From: Linderina pennispora
Lineage: Eukaryota; Kickxellomycota; Kickxellomycetes; Kickxellales; Kickxellaceae
Direction of reading: 5' to 3'
DNA length: 64,000 bases
NCBI RefSeq assembly: GCF_002104995.1
Contig: NW_024468249.1
Location: forward strand, 3,224,001-3,288,000
The notes beneath the pieces were generated by a model. That model was not told the origin of the DNA, made no database searches, and saw nothing but the letters and a program-made list of their open reading frames with translations. Every line of letters starts with the position of its first letter. Positions within the stretch are counted from its first letter, which is position 1. Of the stretch, positions 21,750 to 32,815 are shown piece after piece. A program made the translations under genes and the position numbers.

Positions 21750-22191
21750 ATGAACAACATCGTGTACTTTGCACTAGGCCTTATATTTATTCGTGTGCTT
21801 ACATCCTACTTTTCCAACATGTCGTCTGCTGCCCAGCCCCTCTCCTTCGAACAGATCCGCGATATCGCCGAGTCCGTCTCTCCTGATGCCTCAAAGTATG
21901 TGATCATCGATGTGCGCAACCCGGGCGAGTTCGCCGCTGGCCATATCAAGACTGCGCATAACGTGCCTGTCTCCGAGATCAAGGAGGCCATTGCCCTGCC
22001 TCCCGCCGACTTCCAGGCCAAGTATGGCTTCGATATGCCCAAGCCCAACGATCCGGAGCGCAATGTGATCATCCACTGCCAAGGTCGGCGGTCGTGCCCG
22101 GATGGCTGTCAGCGCACTGGCCGATGCCAAGTACACTGGCAACCTGTACGCCTACTTCCCTGGCTGGGCCGAGTACTCGTCTAAAATCTAA
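21750..22191 (+). CDS. Single-domain rhodanese, one frameshift
   Basis: Starts at ATG 21750 with a hydrophobic N-terminus (NNIVYFALGLIFIRVLTSYF), or at ATG 21819 (MSSAAQPLSFEQI) without it. The first choice would give a membrane anchor or organelle signal. The body has the rhodanese motifs VIIDVRNPGEFAAGHIKTAHNVP and the active-site loop C-Q-V-G-G-R, visible only if one G of the pair at 22083-22084 is removed. The frame then reads on through YTGNLYAYFPGWAEYSSKI to TAA 22189-22191. Catalytic Cys is present. Rhodaneses transfer sulfur from thiosulfate or a persulfide donor. Length (about 124-147 residues) fits one domain. The extra G is probably a consensus error. Confidence 0.82.
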
Positions 22192-22910
22192 ATCGATTTC
22201 AATATATTTCTCGAGGCGGCTTTGCCGCAATTTCGTTTTAATTGTCTAGATCGAACCATATATCCAAAAGTCGAAAAGCCAAGGACAAGTTACTGTCGAA
22301 GGTGTGCTTCACAGACGCACATTGTGCACAACGCGATTTCGCCACATGCATTGTGTTGCATAGGGAAGGAAGACCAGAGGATCAAGGACCATTGCAGTTC
22401 TTCATTCATCGTGCACTTGCCGCTGTAGCATATCTGTGCACTACACAGCTACTGTCAACATTAGTGGGCTTGGGGGTGTATTCTGTGGCTCAGCCACTTG
22501 GGCCTAGTAGGCGTTGTATGCGACGACAGATAGTTGCCCGGTATATTCGTTACGCAGGGCCTTATTTCGCCAAGAATGGATACCAGTTGGCCGAAAACAA
22601 GCTAAGCCTCCTGTGTTCAATATACAGCGCAGCGATACCTGGTGGGCATGTGTCGCTATTGCCTGAGCATCCAGAAGGCAGATGAAGGTTTATATTACGT
22701 AGGCATTGCCAAATAAGGAGAACTAGCACGTTGAACGGCATAGTTGCCTCCCTCCAAAAAGCCTTTAGGCTACATAGCTGATGCTAATATCTTCATCGCC
22801 AGGCCTCGTATGGCAAACCATTTGCAACAGCTGCTAGTGCAGCTGGGTGTGGTTACAATTAGTTTACGATATTGTTGTTTAGAACAGAGAAAGAAACTAG
22901 GGAACAATTA
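22192..22910. other. Intergenic between convergent rhodanese and zinc-finger genes
   Basis: About 720 bp with short ORFs only (for example 22242-22685 on plus) and no motif, RNA gene or repeat that I can support. Confidence 0.5.
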
Positions 22911-23548
22911 TTAAAACGGCCACTGCTCGGGAGCGTAGGGGTGGAAGGCGTGGCGAATACTGTTGTGCTGGGTAGGCATGACAAAGTTGTGTGGAAGCGC
23001 CTCCATTGAGGGCGCCTTGAGTGGTCCACGGTTGCGGACGGCTCCTGGGAGACAAGTGCGTGCGATAGTGCTGCATCATATTGTCTTGGCGCGAGAACCT
23101 GCTTGTGCAGCCGGGGTAAAGGCAGTGGTAGTTTTTCTCGCCTGTGTGGATGCGGTAGTGCCGTGACAAGTGGCCGCTAGGTTGTGAATGCCTTTTCGCA
23201 GCCCGGGAACGAGCACCGGTACTTGCGCTTGGCGGGGGGCTTCTGTGTAGGCTGATCGCAGCACTGTGAGCTCATGGTTGGAGATGTCGAGGTGGAGTAG
23301 GTCGGGTAGATGGCAGGCCGTGGGCTGACGATGTTGACGGCCTCGATCAGTGCCGAAAGCGAAGGAAGACGGGTGGGCGAGTGCATGCATGATGAGTAGG
23401 GTGCTGGAGAGTGCTGTGGTGTCAGCTCGGGCACGGAGGAGCAACGGCGCGAATCGCAGGACAAGTCATCATTAAGGAGCGAGACACAGCTGCCGTTGGC
23501 TGTCTTGACCGAAAGAGAGCGGCTGTGTCTTTGGGGAATGGAATCCAT
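22911..23548 (-). CDS. C2H2 zinc-finger transcription factor, NRG1-like
   Basis: ATG 23548 (MDSIPQRHSRSLS) to TAA 22911-22913. About 210 residues. A Ser-rich N-terminal half is followed by two C2H2 fingers: YRCSFPGCEKAFTT..HLSRHYRIHTGEK and YHCLYPGCTSRFSRQDNMMQHYRTHL. The linker HTGEKNYH and the FSRQDNxxQHYRTHL second finger match the yeast Nrg1/Nrg2 glucose repressors and relatives. A one-base change within the first finger (near 23175) and another in the C-terminal tail (near 23030) break the frame; corrected, the tail ends HPYAPEQWPF. These fingers bind CCCCT-like or A/C-rich sites. A TATAAATA box lies upstream at 23714-23721. The target genes are unknown. Confidence 0.8.
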
Positions 23549-24715
23549 TGAGACCTAGGCCAGTAGAGTTGGGCGGGACCATATTTGTCGATGTGTAGTG
23601 CAAAAGAGGGAGGTAGACGGCGGTAGAGGTGGATACCAATAGTAGAGAGGGATGTAAAAGCAGCTGGATACCATGTGCCTGGCAAGGATGTTGGACAGGG
23701 AGCATTCGACGAATATTTATACAAGGCTGCACTCTAGCTCGGATCAAAAGACAGCAAGACCTGCGGCAGGATGCTTGACAAGAAAAGATTCAAGCGGCCA
23801 CAAATTATCGACAATCAGACAGAAACAACTAGTCATGGCAAAGCTGTCGGTCCCACAGCTTTGAACAGCTCCTTGGACTGCGAGTAAGTGGTCTAGCATG
23901 GCTCTTGTTCGGCGCTTTTTGGCTTCTGTGGCAGATAATTAAGCGGCGTAGACAATTCGCCTATCAATCCAGTTCTTGTTTCTGCATTCCATTGTCGGCA
24001 GACAAGCCCGATTCAAAATTCAGCACGCTAAGACAAGCTACCAGAAACTGGCGATGTTTACACTCTGAGAGCGACGCCGAGCTATGGCTGGTGAATGCCC
24101 GGGTTTTTTCGGCGACAAACGGGATTGAGTCTGAAGCAGAAATGCGCGCAGTGCAATTAATGTGGCGAAAGAGAAGACTCACTTGTAACCTTATTGCCAA
24201 TGGGCAAATAGACTGTGGTGTTCTCCTTATTTACGGTGGCATTCGAGTGATTCTTTTAAACAAGATATGTGGCAAATGTCTAGCGCCACCTGGTGATGGT
24301 AGTAGCCGTCGTGGTGATGGCGGCGGTAGTTGCGGATGGAGTCGTAACAACGGTACGTATTGTTTGGTTTTCTGTGGCAAAGAAATGGACGAGGCAATGA
24401 AGCGAGTATGTGCACGGTATGCTTGTGCGCACTGGAGGAGGCTGTGGATCATGAACGGCTCATCTCTGCTAATGGTCTGGCCAAGATGCAGGTGAAGCAG
24501 CAGTGGCTGCTGTATGGCGCTCTATGCCAATCGCTTCGTGGATTCCAAATCTGGCCAAATCCGGCTGGTTTTGTTTTGCTGTGACTTGCAAGCGTGTCAT
24601 CACCTCCAGCTCGCGTGAAAGGCCAGACGGCGGCTTGCTCTGAAACCGCTGCTTACTTTAATTGCTCTCACGCCTTTTACATTTCCAAAACATAAAATGC
24701 AGCGGTCATTTCGGC
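23549..24715. other. Intergenic between divergent zinc-finger and FMP32-like genes
   Basis: About 1.17 kb. One open frame of 196 codons (23905-24495, plus) has no family resemblance and an odd Gly/Ser/Arg stretch from a GTGATGG-type simple sequence near 24290-24330. I see no supported gene. Confidence 0.45.
23714..23721 (-). promoter_or_regulatory. TATA box upstream of the zinc-finger gene
   Basis: TATAAATA on the minus strand, 166 bp before the ATG at 23548. Plausible core promoter. No transcript start is known. Confidence 0.45.
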
Positions 24716-25770
24716 ATGGTTGTAAAGCTCGGCACACCACCACGACGCCTGTTCAGGCAGCGGCTTCACACTAGCCGCGCTGTGAACGATGAAAAATCGC
24801 CGGAAAGCGAATTGGCCGACGGCAGAGAGCGTTATTCTGCAGCGCATGAGCAGCCCTGGAATTCACAGCTCGCTGGCACACCTGAAGGACGACCGTGTCA
24901 AACCGGAAAAGGGCCCTGGCGAAAGTAGCACTGATAACGAAGCAGGCAGCAAAACGGACCCTGGCGTGGTTTCTACAAATTACCGGATTCTGCGCCAGCT
25001 ACTGCTGACACTGCCAGTGGAGGGACCATTTCTTCTGTGTCGAGCATTATCCATGACCTGCGCAAGACACGCAAGGCGCAGCAGCAACAGCAGCAGCAGC
25101 AGCATGTGGAGGTGGGGGAATCCACAGAGGATAGTCTTGACAACCATGCCATGATGCAGCAAAATCTGTTCAGCACCTACGAGCTCGTCAACAAGCTCGC
25201 AGACTCTGGATTCACTCGCGAGCAGGCGACGGCGATTATGAAGCTGGTCAAGCTCAAGGTCAACCTAGGAATGGAGAAAGTGCGGCTGGAGATGCTGACC
25301 CGCAGCGACCTCGAAAACGACGCATACCTATTTAAGGCGGCTTTGCAGGAGCTGCGCACCGAGACGCAGGATGATTCGCAAAAACGACCAGGCGCTGCTC
25401 GAGTCGCACGCAGCAGCGATTAGTCGCGATATTGAGTCGCTGGCGCAGAGGAACAAATGACGAAATTGCAAATCTGCGATCCGATATCGAGATTGAGATG
25501 AATAACCGCAAGCACGATTCGAGCCATGCAATGAAGCATTTGGATATGAAACTGCACGCGCTTGCGAGTCGGTACCAAGTGCTTGTCGGCGAAATGAAAA
25601 CAGATATCGAGGCAATCCGGCTCGAGTCCATTCGCAGTGGTTTGGTGGCAGTGGTTGTCACGGCGCTGGTCGTTGTTGGGTTTGTCTGGGTACCGACGCT
25701 GTGGAATAAGGAGCGGGACGAGGATGACAGCGACAGCACGGATCCGAACGCTAAGAAGGCTGGCACAGCC
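24716..25770 (+). CDS. Mitochondrial CCDC90/FMP32 (MCUR1-like) protein, frameshifted, 3' end uncertain
   Basis: From ATG 24716 the N-terminus is Arg-rich (PPRRLFRQRLHTSRAV), a probable mitochondrial presequence; an ATG at 24697 is an alternative in another frame. After frame changes near 24850 and 25020, the protein has a poly-Q (25079-25103) and LFSTYELVNKLADSGFTREQATAIMKLVK, the DUF1640 head motif. A coiled coil follows (MIRKNDQALLESHAAAISRD in another frame, then EIANLRSDIEIEMNNRKHD and MKTDIEAIRLESIRSGL). A single C-terminal membrane helix VAVVVTALVVVGFVWVP ends near 25695. This matches the inner-membrane CCDC90/MCUR1/Fmp32 family, linked to respiratory-complex assembly and calcium-uniporter regulation. 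The frame stays open after the helix, so the true stop is unclear. Confidence 0.75.
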
Positions 25771-26359
25771 AAGCATATGCTCGACTCAAGCTGCCGTTTG
25801 GCGGTGCTGCTGATCCTGGTCCACCACAAGGACTCCTCTCATGGGTTCTCTGACCACCACCATCCATATCTCTGGGGTACCAGATCCAGCTGGCATATCA
25901 GCCCGGTCCTGCAGAGCGTCCCTGCTGTGGCGGATGGAAATTCAGCATACCGTGACCACCGCCACCTACTGATCCAGTACGATCCGACAATCTCTTCTGC
26001 CGAGAGCCAGTTTGGATCAGTTGCAGCACCGCCCAAGGCAGACAACAGCTCCAAGACAGAGGACAAAGCAGGAGGACAAATATGATGACTGGTTCGATTC
26101 CTTCTTCTACCCACCGCAGGATATTGCCGAGCGTCGACAAACAAACAAGGCAACCCTGATGGAAGGCGATTCGAAGCTCGATTCAGCCTTCTGGAACACC
26201 CCGGATAGCGTCAAGAGCGATGAGGATGCTCAGGAGCCAGGCAGAGCAGAATGCTGCCGACAAAGGCGATACAGAAGACCAAGAGGCTACCTCACAGTTG
26301 CCGTTGCACTTTACATACCCAACAGGCGACGAGACTAGCAGCGATGTCTCAGAAAAATG
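25771..26359 (+). CDS. Unresolved acidic ORF, frameshifted
   Basis: Coding-like segments follow the FMP32-like gene: LIQYDPTISSAESQFGSVA (about 25966-26022), EDKYDDWFDSFFYPPQDIAE (26074-26133), then DSKLDSAFWNTPDSVKSDED in the same frame, and AEQNAADKGDTEDQEATSQL ending SSDVSEK with a TGA near 26358. They need two or three one-base frame changes. The start is not clear; ATG 25839 is one option. It may be a separate small gene or a C-terminal extension of the preceding gene. I do not recognise a family. The D/E-rich tail suggests a disordered protein. Confidence 0.4.
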
Positions 26360-26399
26360 AAAACCCACTTTTTGATGCTTTCTACGAAATATATGCCTT

Positions 26400-27285
26400 C
26401 TAGTTTTCAACTTCTTGGTCGTTTTGTTCGAACTTGACATCCTTGGTGCTGCGCTTGAACTCCAGCGAGCCCTTGAGTGACTTGTACCGCTGGGCCATCT
26501 CGTTCTCACCGCGCTCCAACGAACGCGTCTCGAGCGCCGTCAGTGCCTCAACCGTGATTTCCGGGTGCTGCGTCCGCCAGCGTCTCCTCCGCAACCACCA
26601 GGGCCCTCCGCCAGGCCTCCTCCGAGTTCACCTCACAGCACGCCTCCACCAGCGCGCCATATGCATCGGCATCATGCTGCAGGTTGTAGTACGGGTACAG
26701 CGCAAACACCCTGAACGCATCGTCCAGCTTCGCCTCATCGCCGGTTTCTTTAGCCTGCTTGCCCAGGAACCGGATCAGCTTGGCCATGCCATACGAGACC
26801 GGCAGCTGGCGGTAGGTCCATTGATCCAGAAGCATCGTCATGGCGAGCTCGGGGTAGTTCAGCCGGATGCACGAATCGATCCAGATCTGCGCGGTCGCCT
26901 GGGTGATCGGCATCATCTGCATCCGCCACACTTTGGCCATCTCAAGCGCCGTGTCCAGCTCCTCCCTGGTCTCGGCATTCGTCACCAGCCAGTGCAGAGT
27001 GGACTTCTTTGGCCGGTTGATATGGCTGCCGCCCAGTCGGCTCATTGCCGAGACATAGAGCCGCCAGAACTCGCTACGCACGTTGGATGCTGGCGCAGCG
27101 GGGTCCAGATCGCCGACAGCTGTTGACACCATCCCTTGGCTCGGCTTCTCAAGCTCGCTAGCCAGGAACAGGTTCCGCGGAACCTCGAGCGTGCTGGAGA
27201 ACCGCGAGGCTGTGAGGGGTGCCAGGCGGGTGGCGCGAGGGGTGATCCGGGCCGGGTTGAAAAGAACACGCCTCAGTGCCTGCAT
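26400..27285 (-). CDS. Mitochondrial helical-repeat (PPR-like) protein, one frameshift
   Basis: ATG 27285 starts MQALRRVLFNPARITPRATR, a typical mitochondrial presequence (Arg-rich, no acids, ending near RFSSTLEV). The following 200 residues are paired helices of about 35 residues (ALEMAKVWRMQMMPITQATA; YPELAMTMLLDQWTYRQLPV; LQHDADAYGALVEACCEVNS), resembling pentatricopeptide or mS27-type repeats. Near 26580 the frame changes; the tail (ALTALETRSLERGENEMAQR ... NDQEVEN) runs to TAG 26400-26402. Such proteins bind mitochondrial RNA or ribosomes. No named ortholog is recognised. It converges with the upstream plus-strand gene at 26359, leaving 40 bp between them. Confidence 0.65.
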
Positions 27286-27688
27286 TATAAATTTGGAATC
27301 AAAGAGATTGGACCGCTAGAAAAAGTTGGAGTTTTAAATTGACAGAGGCAAAGAAAAGTTCTCGTGAAGATCGTGAAGCTTAGCAATATCTGGGCTGCAC
27401 TTGGAATCAGCCAGCCTGCCTGAATGCGAGCCAAGCCAGCACAAAAAATGCGCGAGCTCTGATAACAGACCGATCAAGAAGCAATCAAGGGATCACAGCC
27501 AGCTCTACCCCACTGCACGTGCATGGCCGATATTGTATATTGCGCGGCCAATATAGGGGCACATGGTCCCAAAGGCGTATATGAAGCGGGGTTGGAGAGG
27601 GCAAGTCCTGGATGCCACTCAGCACTCCTTCATGCTCTCTATCTGCTCTTAGCACCATTTCATCTTCCTCATCACTGTTGTTGTGGCA
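27286..27688. other. Divergent promoter region
   Basis: About 400 bp between the start codons of the mitochondrial helical-repeat gene (minus) and the NXPE-like gene (plus). It contains TGTATATTG near 27533 and CCAATATAGGGGC near 27549. No ORF or RNA gene is supported. Confidence 0.5.
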
Positions 27689-29449
27689 ATGGAGAAGGCA
27701 AAGTCGCGTCTGCCAGCACGAAAGCTGCTGCGAATGGGCAAGCGTCTCGTGCTGCTCGTCGCATTCCTCTTCGGCGTTGCGTACTTGAAGTACGTTGCAG
27801 AATTCTCTTCCTCGACGTGGTACACTGCTCGGGTCATTCCCAATGATGGCTGCTCATCCGCTTGCCGTAGCGCACGCGGTTACAAGTTCTCAGTTAAACC
27901 CGACACCGAACCATTTGCCTATATAGTTGGAAGCGAATTCGGAACCAAAACCATCAACCCTGGTGACTGCGTCTGTGTGCACGCAGTAGTGCCTCCAAAA
28001 ACTGACGGTAATGCAGGAACGGCTAATTCTACGCTGTACCGGCCAATTCCAGGGTACCCGGCGGACTCAATAATGCTAGATCTAGTGCTCAGAACCACGC
28101 GCGACGAGAACGGCAACGAAGACGCGCTTTACAAGGGTTCGCATGTCACAGTGCCCGTTGATCTTTATGCCAAATCCGATGACAGGGATCCCACCCGTGC
28201 ACACATTTACCAGGGCACAGCACGCCTCTACGATCCCGGAGTATACGACGTTGATGCGCGCCTCGACTACCGCAACGGAGAGTGGAACGCAGAGCCCCAC
28301 CAAGATTCTGTTCCGTATGGCGAGACCCGAATGAAGACAACCATCCCAAGCAACGAGTTTGTTCTGAGCCAAGTTCATGTGAAGTTGGACGTGAAGCACC
28401 CAACGTACCTGAAGCGTCACCAGAACCTGCCACTGTGCACTCGAGGCGATGAAGCCGGGCGCTGGATCCCTGAAGCGAATCTGCCGAGCACGTGGCAGAA
28501 ATGGCAGTACATGTTTCCTGCCGAAGACGGGCGTGTCTGGCTCCCGTATCACTGTCGTATGCGGCGCATCAGCCATCCCGAGTTCACGCTCTACATGTCC
28601 GCCCGGTACTCGTCTATTCACTGGTACGGAGACTCGAATTCGCGCCGCACATTACGCCCGTTCCTCAGTAGCGGCAGGTGGTGCCATAAAAAGTCTCAGC
28701 TCAGCCGCATTGACTGCCTGTGCAATGACGCACCCAAGGACCTGTTTCCTGATGAGTGGTATTCGAACATGCCGGTTCCGCATTGGTATCGTATACATAG
28801 CGACGGCGTAAGGAGCAGCGAGATATACAGTGATCTGCGAAACCTGCCAGTGGATCCAACAGATGAGCGGCCGATTGTCGAGAAGGATCCGATCAGAGAA
28901 GACTACCTTCCGGACTATGTGCCGCCCGGATACTCGCTGCGGAACGACTACTTTGACCTGTATTATCTGTTCACTCGAGGCACGCTGGACATGCAGGGCA
29001 GCTTCTGGGACCGCGACATTACACGCCGCAATATCTCACAGTACCGCGAGGCTAGCTTGGTAGTAGTGCAAATCGTCACCTGGGACGCGGCATTCGGCAA
29101 CTGGACCTGGTTTACAAAGCAAGTGGTTCGCATGGCAGACAGGCTCAAGTCGGTGTATCCTAGAGCCAGGTTTATCTACAGGTCAGGCCCGTTCTGGTGC
29201 TGCCGGATGTCGGACGACCCCGAGAAAAAGTACGACCGGCTGAGGTTCCAGGCATTTGATCGGCTTGCGCGCAAGACGTTCGTCAAGAAGCTCAGTGCGC
29301 AGGTGTGGGATGTCACGGAGAGCCATCGATGCAGGTCACCCGAGATGAAGCGGTACAGCGAGAACATGCCATGCAAGAGCGCACATAGCCGCGCCGAAGT
29401 GATCCACCTGGACAACCAGATCCTGATGAACATGCTGGTAAATGGGTAA
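27689..29449 (+). CDS. NXPE/PC-esterase-like type II membrane protein
   Basis: Intact frame of about 586 codons from ATG 27689 (MEKAKSRLPARKLLRMGKRL) to TAA 29447-29449. A short basic cytosolic tail is followed by one membrane helix VLLVAFLFGVAYL (about residues 21-33), so it is probably a Golgi/ER type II protein. The N-terminal half looks like a beta-sandwich (filamin/Ig-like), as in NXPE proteins. The C-terminal half has IHWYGDSNSRRTLRPFL (28618-28668), with the Gly-Asp-Ser of GDSL/PC-esterases, several paired cysteines, and a final EVIHLDNQILMN that could supply the His/Asp of the triad. PC-esterases O-acetylate or de-acetylate glycans. The substrate here is unknown. The gene is complete and free of frameshifts. 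Confidence 0.68.
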   Translation: MEKAKSRLPARKLLRMGKRLVLLVAFLFGVAYLKYVAEFSSSTWYTARVIPNDGCSSACRSARGYKFSVKPDTEPFAYIVGSEFGTKTINPGDCVCVHAVVPPKTDGNAGTANSTLYRPIPGYPADSIMLDLVLRTTRDENGNEDALYKGSHVTVPVDLYAKSDDRDPTRAHIYQGTARLYDPGVYDVDARLDYRNGEWNAEPHQDSVPYGETRMKTTIPSNEFVLSQVHVKLDVKHPTYLKRHQNLPLCTRGDEAGRWIPEANLPSTWQKWQYMFPAEDGRVWLPYHCRMRRISHPEFTLYMSARYSSIHWYGDSNSRRTLRPFLSSGRWCHKKSQLSRIDCLCNDAPKDLFPDEWYSNMPVPHWYRIHSDGVRSSEIYSDLRNLPVDPTDERPIVEKDPIREDYLPDYVPPGYSLRNDYFDLYYLFTRGTLDMQGSFWDRDITRRNISQYREASLVVVQIVTWDAAFGNWTWFTKQVVRMADRLKSVYPRARFIYRSGPFWCCRMSDDPEKKYDRLRFQAFDRLARKTFVKKLSAQVWDVTESHRCRSPEMKRYSENMPCKSAHSRAEVIHLDNQILMNMLVNG

Positions 29450-29488
29450 GCACAAGACTCCATGTTGTGGAAAGAATATAAAAAAATT

Positions 29489-30551
29489 TCAACGCTTGAC
29501 CCAAGTGTATCTCTTGCGGGCCTTTGGCTGACCGGTCTTCTTACGCTCGACGGTTCTCGGGATCTCTCCTGAGGAGACCCGCACGGCGAATGCCGTCATG
29601 CAGAGTGCGGTTCATGGCATGGGTAGCGCGCGCGATGGCCAGCTGCAGAGCCTCGGCCTGGCCCGTCAGACCACCACCGTGCACGACGCCATAGACGTTG
29701 AATTGGCCAATCTTGCTGATGGTCTGGAAGGGGAACAGCACCGACTCGCGATCAGTTGTGCGAGCAAAGTACTCTGCCAGGGGCTTGCCGTTGACAAGGA
29801 CCTCACCCGGGTGGGCCAGGATCGGAGAGATAGGCTCAGGAGTGGGCTCAGATTCAGCAGCAGGAGCAGCCTCCGACTCAACAGCCGGAGCAGGCGTGCC
29901 CTTGGCTGCCTCCAGCTGTCCGTTGACAGGTACAACCCACGCCCTGGCCACCGCCTCCTTGCGCTTACCTACAGCGATACCACCTTCCCAGGTCGTCCTT
30001 GTATCCCCTGTTCGACTTCCTCTTCCTCAGCAGCGCCTTCCTCTCGGCAGCCTTCTTCTCTTCCTCAGTCATGTTCTCCTCGTCCTTCTTGACGACCTCG
30101 ATATGCGTGTACCCGCGCTCAAACTGCCGCAAATACAGCCGCACCTCGGTCCTGACATCAGGGTCAGCGATCCGCGCCCGCTCCGCATCACACAGCCGCT
30201 GGACCAAGATCCGGTACTCGTTCTCGGTGATCTTGATTTCCAGCTTTTTCTCGAGCTTGTCGCGCTTGATCCACTTGCCAGGCTTGTGCGTAGCCTTGTT
30301 AAAGCGGCCCAGTGGGTATTCCTGCGTGATCCGCGACAGGCCGCTGACAAGATCGGCGTAGCGCGGCTTCGCCATAAAGTAGGCAGGCGTGTCGGGCCGC
30401 AGGAACAGGGCGAATGGGGAGGGTGTCAAAGGGAGAGCTGATTTGGGCCGCGGCAGGCTTGACCGCATTGGCCACAGAGCGCGATCCAGCAGGCGCACGC
30501 AGCTGCAACGGCGGCCTGACTCCTGAGGCGTCCTCCAACTACGCGCAACAT
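29489..30551 (-). CDS. MRPS9: Mitochondrial small-subunit ribosomal protein uS9m, frameshifted
   Basis: ATG 30551 gives MLRVVGGRLRSQAAVAAACA, a good mitochondrial presequence; the protein ends at TGA 29489-29491. The middle, RPDTPAYFMAKPRYADLVSG and the following helical region, is the N-terminal extension of fungal uS9m. The conserved domain reads VGKRKEAVARAWVVPVNG, VNGKPLAEYF, FNVYGVVHGGGLTGQAEALQ and finally RRDP-RTVERKKTGQPKARKR, the uS9 C-terminal tail that reaches the P-site tRNA. Frame changes occur within the presequence (30.4-30.5 kb), near 29970, and at the GGG of 29559-29561. Removing one base there restores the tail. Since uS9m is needed for mitochondrial translation, the breaks are most likely sequence errors. 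An Ala/Glu/Pro-rich insert sits between the WVV and VNG motifs. Confidence 0.85.
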
Positions 30552-30706
30552 AATAGAGGCAATAAAAGTGTATGAATTTGTGAATTGGAGCTTGAAAGGA
30601 GCTGGAAAATTTTAAATAAAACTGGCCAGGCGATGTCTTATCGAAATCACGCATGGTTGAAAATTTTGATTCTGCAACCGAAATAGAAAAATTAGATTTG
30701 CGCTGG

Positions 30707-32815
30707 CTAGTCAAACTGCTCAAGATCGTCCTCCTCGCCGCTCTGCTCGCTGCCCGACTCGTCGCCCTCGTCCTCGTCCTCGTCATCGGACGCAGCTGCT
30801 TCAACGCCATCAATCTCCTCCTCGCCGTCAGACCACTGGTTGTCAGACTCGGCATCGCTGGCCATATCAGCGTCATCGTCCGTGCTCTCCTCAGCCTGCC
30901 ACGCAGTTGCGGCATCGACCTCCTCGTCATCCTCGCTGTCAGACTCACGGTAGACGTTCAGGGGCTTCATGGCCTTGCTCTTCTTGACGGGAGTCGACTG
31001 CTGGGCCAGCTTGCGGCCCGACTTGTCCTTCTCCACAAGCTCGCGGGTGCGGATCTGTGTGTGGACGAGCTCCAGGCGGCCGTTCAGCCGCAGCAGCTTC
31101 TGGTGGGTCTCGAGGCGGGCTTCAACGCCCTGGTAAAAGCCCGACAGCTGCGGGATCAGGTTCGGGATGGTGGTCAGATACGCCGAGTGCAGCGTCAGGG
31201 TGGTGCGAATCCACGGCAGAAGCGTCGATGCCTTGGCGGGGGTTGTCTGGAAGCGCACAAACAGCTGCTGCAGGAACGACAGCACGTACATGGTCGGGAG
31301 GCCAAGGACAGTGTCCCGGACAACGTTGGTGCGTGACGAGTTATCGATGACCATGTTCAGCATCTCCTGGTCGTCCGTGTGCAGAGCCTGCACTAGCACG
31401 CGCACAAGCGTGCCCACTGTCAGCTGCTTGCCAACCTTGCCATCCTGCATTTCCGCATCCTCGTCATCGGTGCCCGCCGAAAGCTGCTTGACACGCTCCG
31501 CCAGCGAGGGCATCTCCTGCTTGCTGCTCTCCGACGCAACCTTCTGCGACTTGGCAACAGCTTCCACCACCGGCGAAATTACGCTCGCCGAGCTGTCATC
31601 GTACTTTTGCTGCTGCTTGGCCAGCTTCTGCTCGGCCTCACTGCGAGCCGAGCTCACCAGAATGTTCTTCTGTGGGGCACGCGTCAAAACAAGCGAGCGC
31701 TCGAACTGGCCTGTCGAGTCGACAATCGACAGGGTCTCGAAGACCGGCATCAGTGCACTGCCGCGGATGATCATCACCTGCCCCTCGTCGCCAGACACAC
31801 GCGAGAACCGCGCCAGCAGGAATCGCCACCGTCTTGTCGGCATCCTCACTGGACAGGAATCCGCACCACGCCGTCAGCCGCCTGGCCAATATCGCTCTTG
31901 GCCTTTGCGCTGCTGTCGCGCTGGGCAACGGCCACCTGGTGCCACACATACATGACGCCATCCTCGCCAATTGCGAGCACAGAGCCGTCAACCGAGACAT
32001 GTGCATACACAACATCGCTGTCGATAGCCAGGATCGCCCGCGCGCGCATCACCGTGGCGGAGCTGGCTGTCGGGCTGGCATCCCAGATCTGCACGTGGAC
32101 GGTCGTTCTCTGCAGCCGACACCAGTGCGGTCTCATCGGCGGCCCATTCCAGGCTAAAGATGGGCGATGTGTGTCCGGGCCACGACTGCAGCATGCTCTG
32201 CTTGCCAAGGTCCCACATCTCCAGCTTGTGGCTCCCGATCACTGCGCGCTGGCCGTCCGACGACACAATCAGTTTCCGCGCCTCGTGGATCCCGGTGTTG
32301 ATCTGGTTCAGTGCTGAACCAACGGCAATATCCCACTGCACCAGCAGACCCGATTCGTCGACCGACACCAGCTGGCCGCTGCCATCGGGGCCAAATGCGA
32401 GGTCCACTACAGGGTTCTCGTGCTCGCCTTCAAGCGTCTTCACAACAGTGTCGCGCGCCGGGGAGTAGATCTGGATCTGACCGTTCTGCAAAGCAAGAGC
32501 AACAACAACCTGCTTGGATCCTCCGGCATTCTTCTTGTCAGCCGACGGCAGCTGCCCCCATGCAACCGAGCGGATCTTGACGCCGTTCTCGGTCAGGTGC
32601 TCACTGCGCTGTGTGCCAGTGTGGATGTCGATAATCCGCAATTGGTGCCCATTGACGCCTGAGCGGACCAGGGCCAGAGAACTCTCGGTGCCGTTGATGT
32701 TGTCGAAAGCGCACGTCCACCGCGTGATCTCTGTGGCCTCGCTCCGTGTCTTTGTTGCCTGGTTTTGCGCTTTGGAGCCCTGCGACTTGCTGCGACGGAC
32801 GGTCTTCTTGGCCAT
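30707..32815 (-). CDS. UTP5: UTP5/WDR43-like SSU processome protein, frameshifted
   Basis: ATG 32815 (MAKKTVRRSKSQGSK) to the stop at 30707. The first ~330 residues are WD40 blades (for example VKIRSVAWGQLP, LVSVDESGLLVQWDI, SPIFSLEWAADETALVSAAE, VQIWDASP, GEDGVMYVW). The C-terminal part is a Utp12 domain (LVRVLVQALHTDDQEMLNMV ... STLLPWIRTTLTLHSAYLTT) followed by a long acidic tail (SDSEDDEEVD ... DEDEDEGDESG). WD40 plus Utp12 with this length (about 700) matches Utp5/WDR43 of the t-UTP (UtpA) complex, which starts pre-18S rRNA processing in the nucleolus. Frame changes are near 32110, 31860 and 31810. Utp4, Utp17 and Utp12 relatives are larger or arranged differently. The minus-strand uS9m gene follows 155 bp downstream. 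Confidence 0.82.

Noticed and set aside
22242-22685. 147-codon plus-strand ORF after the rhodanese gene
   Set aside because: No start context, motif or composition of a real protein.
23905-24495. 196-codon plus-strand ORF
   Set aside because: No family resemblance, simple-sequence Gly/Ser part, and no partner motifs. Kept only as intergenic.
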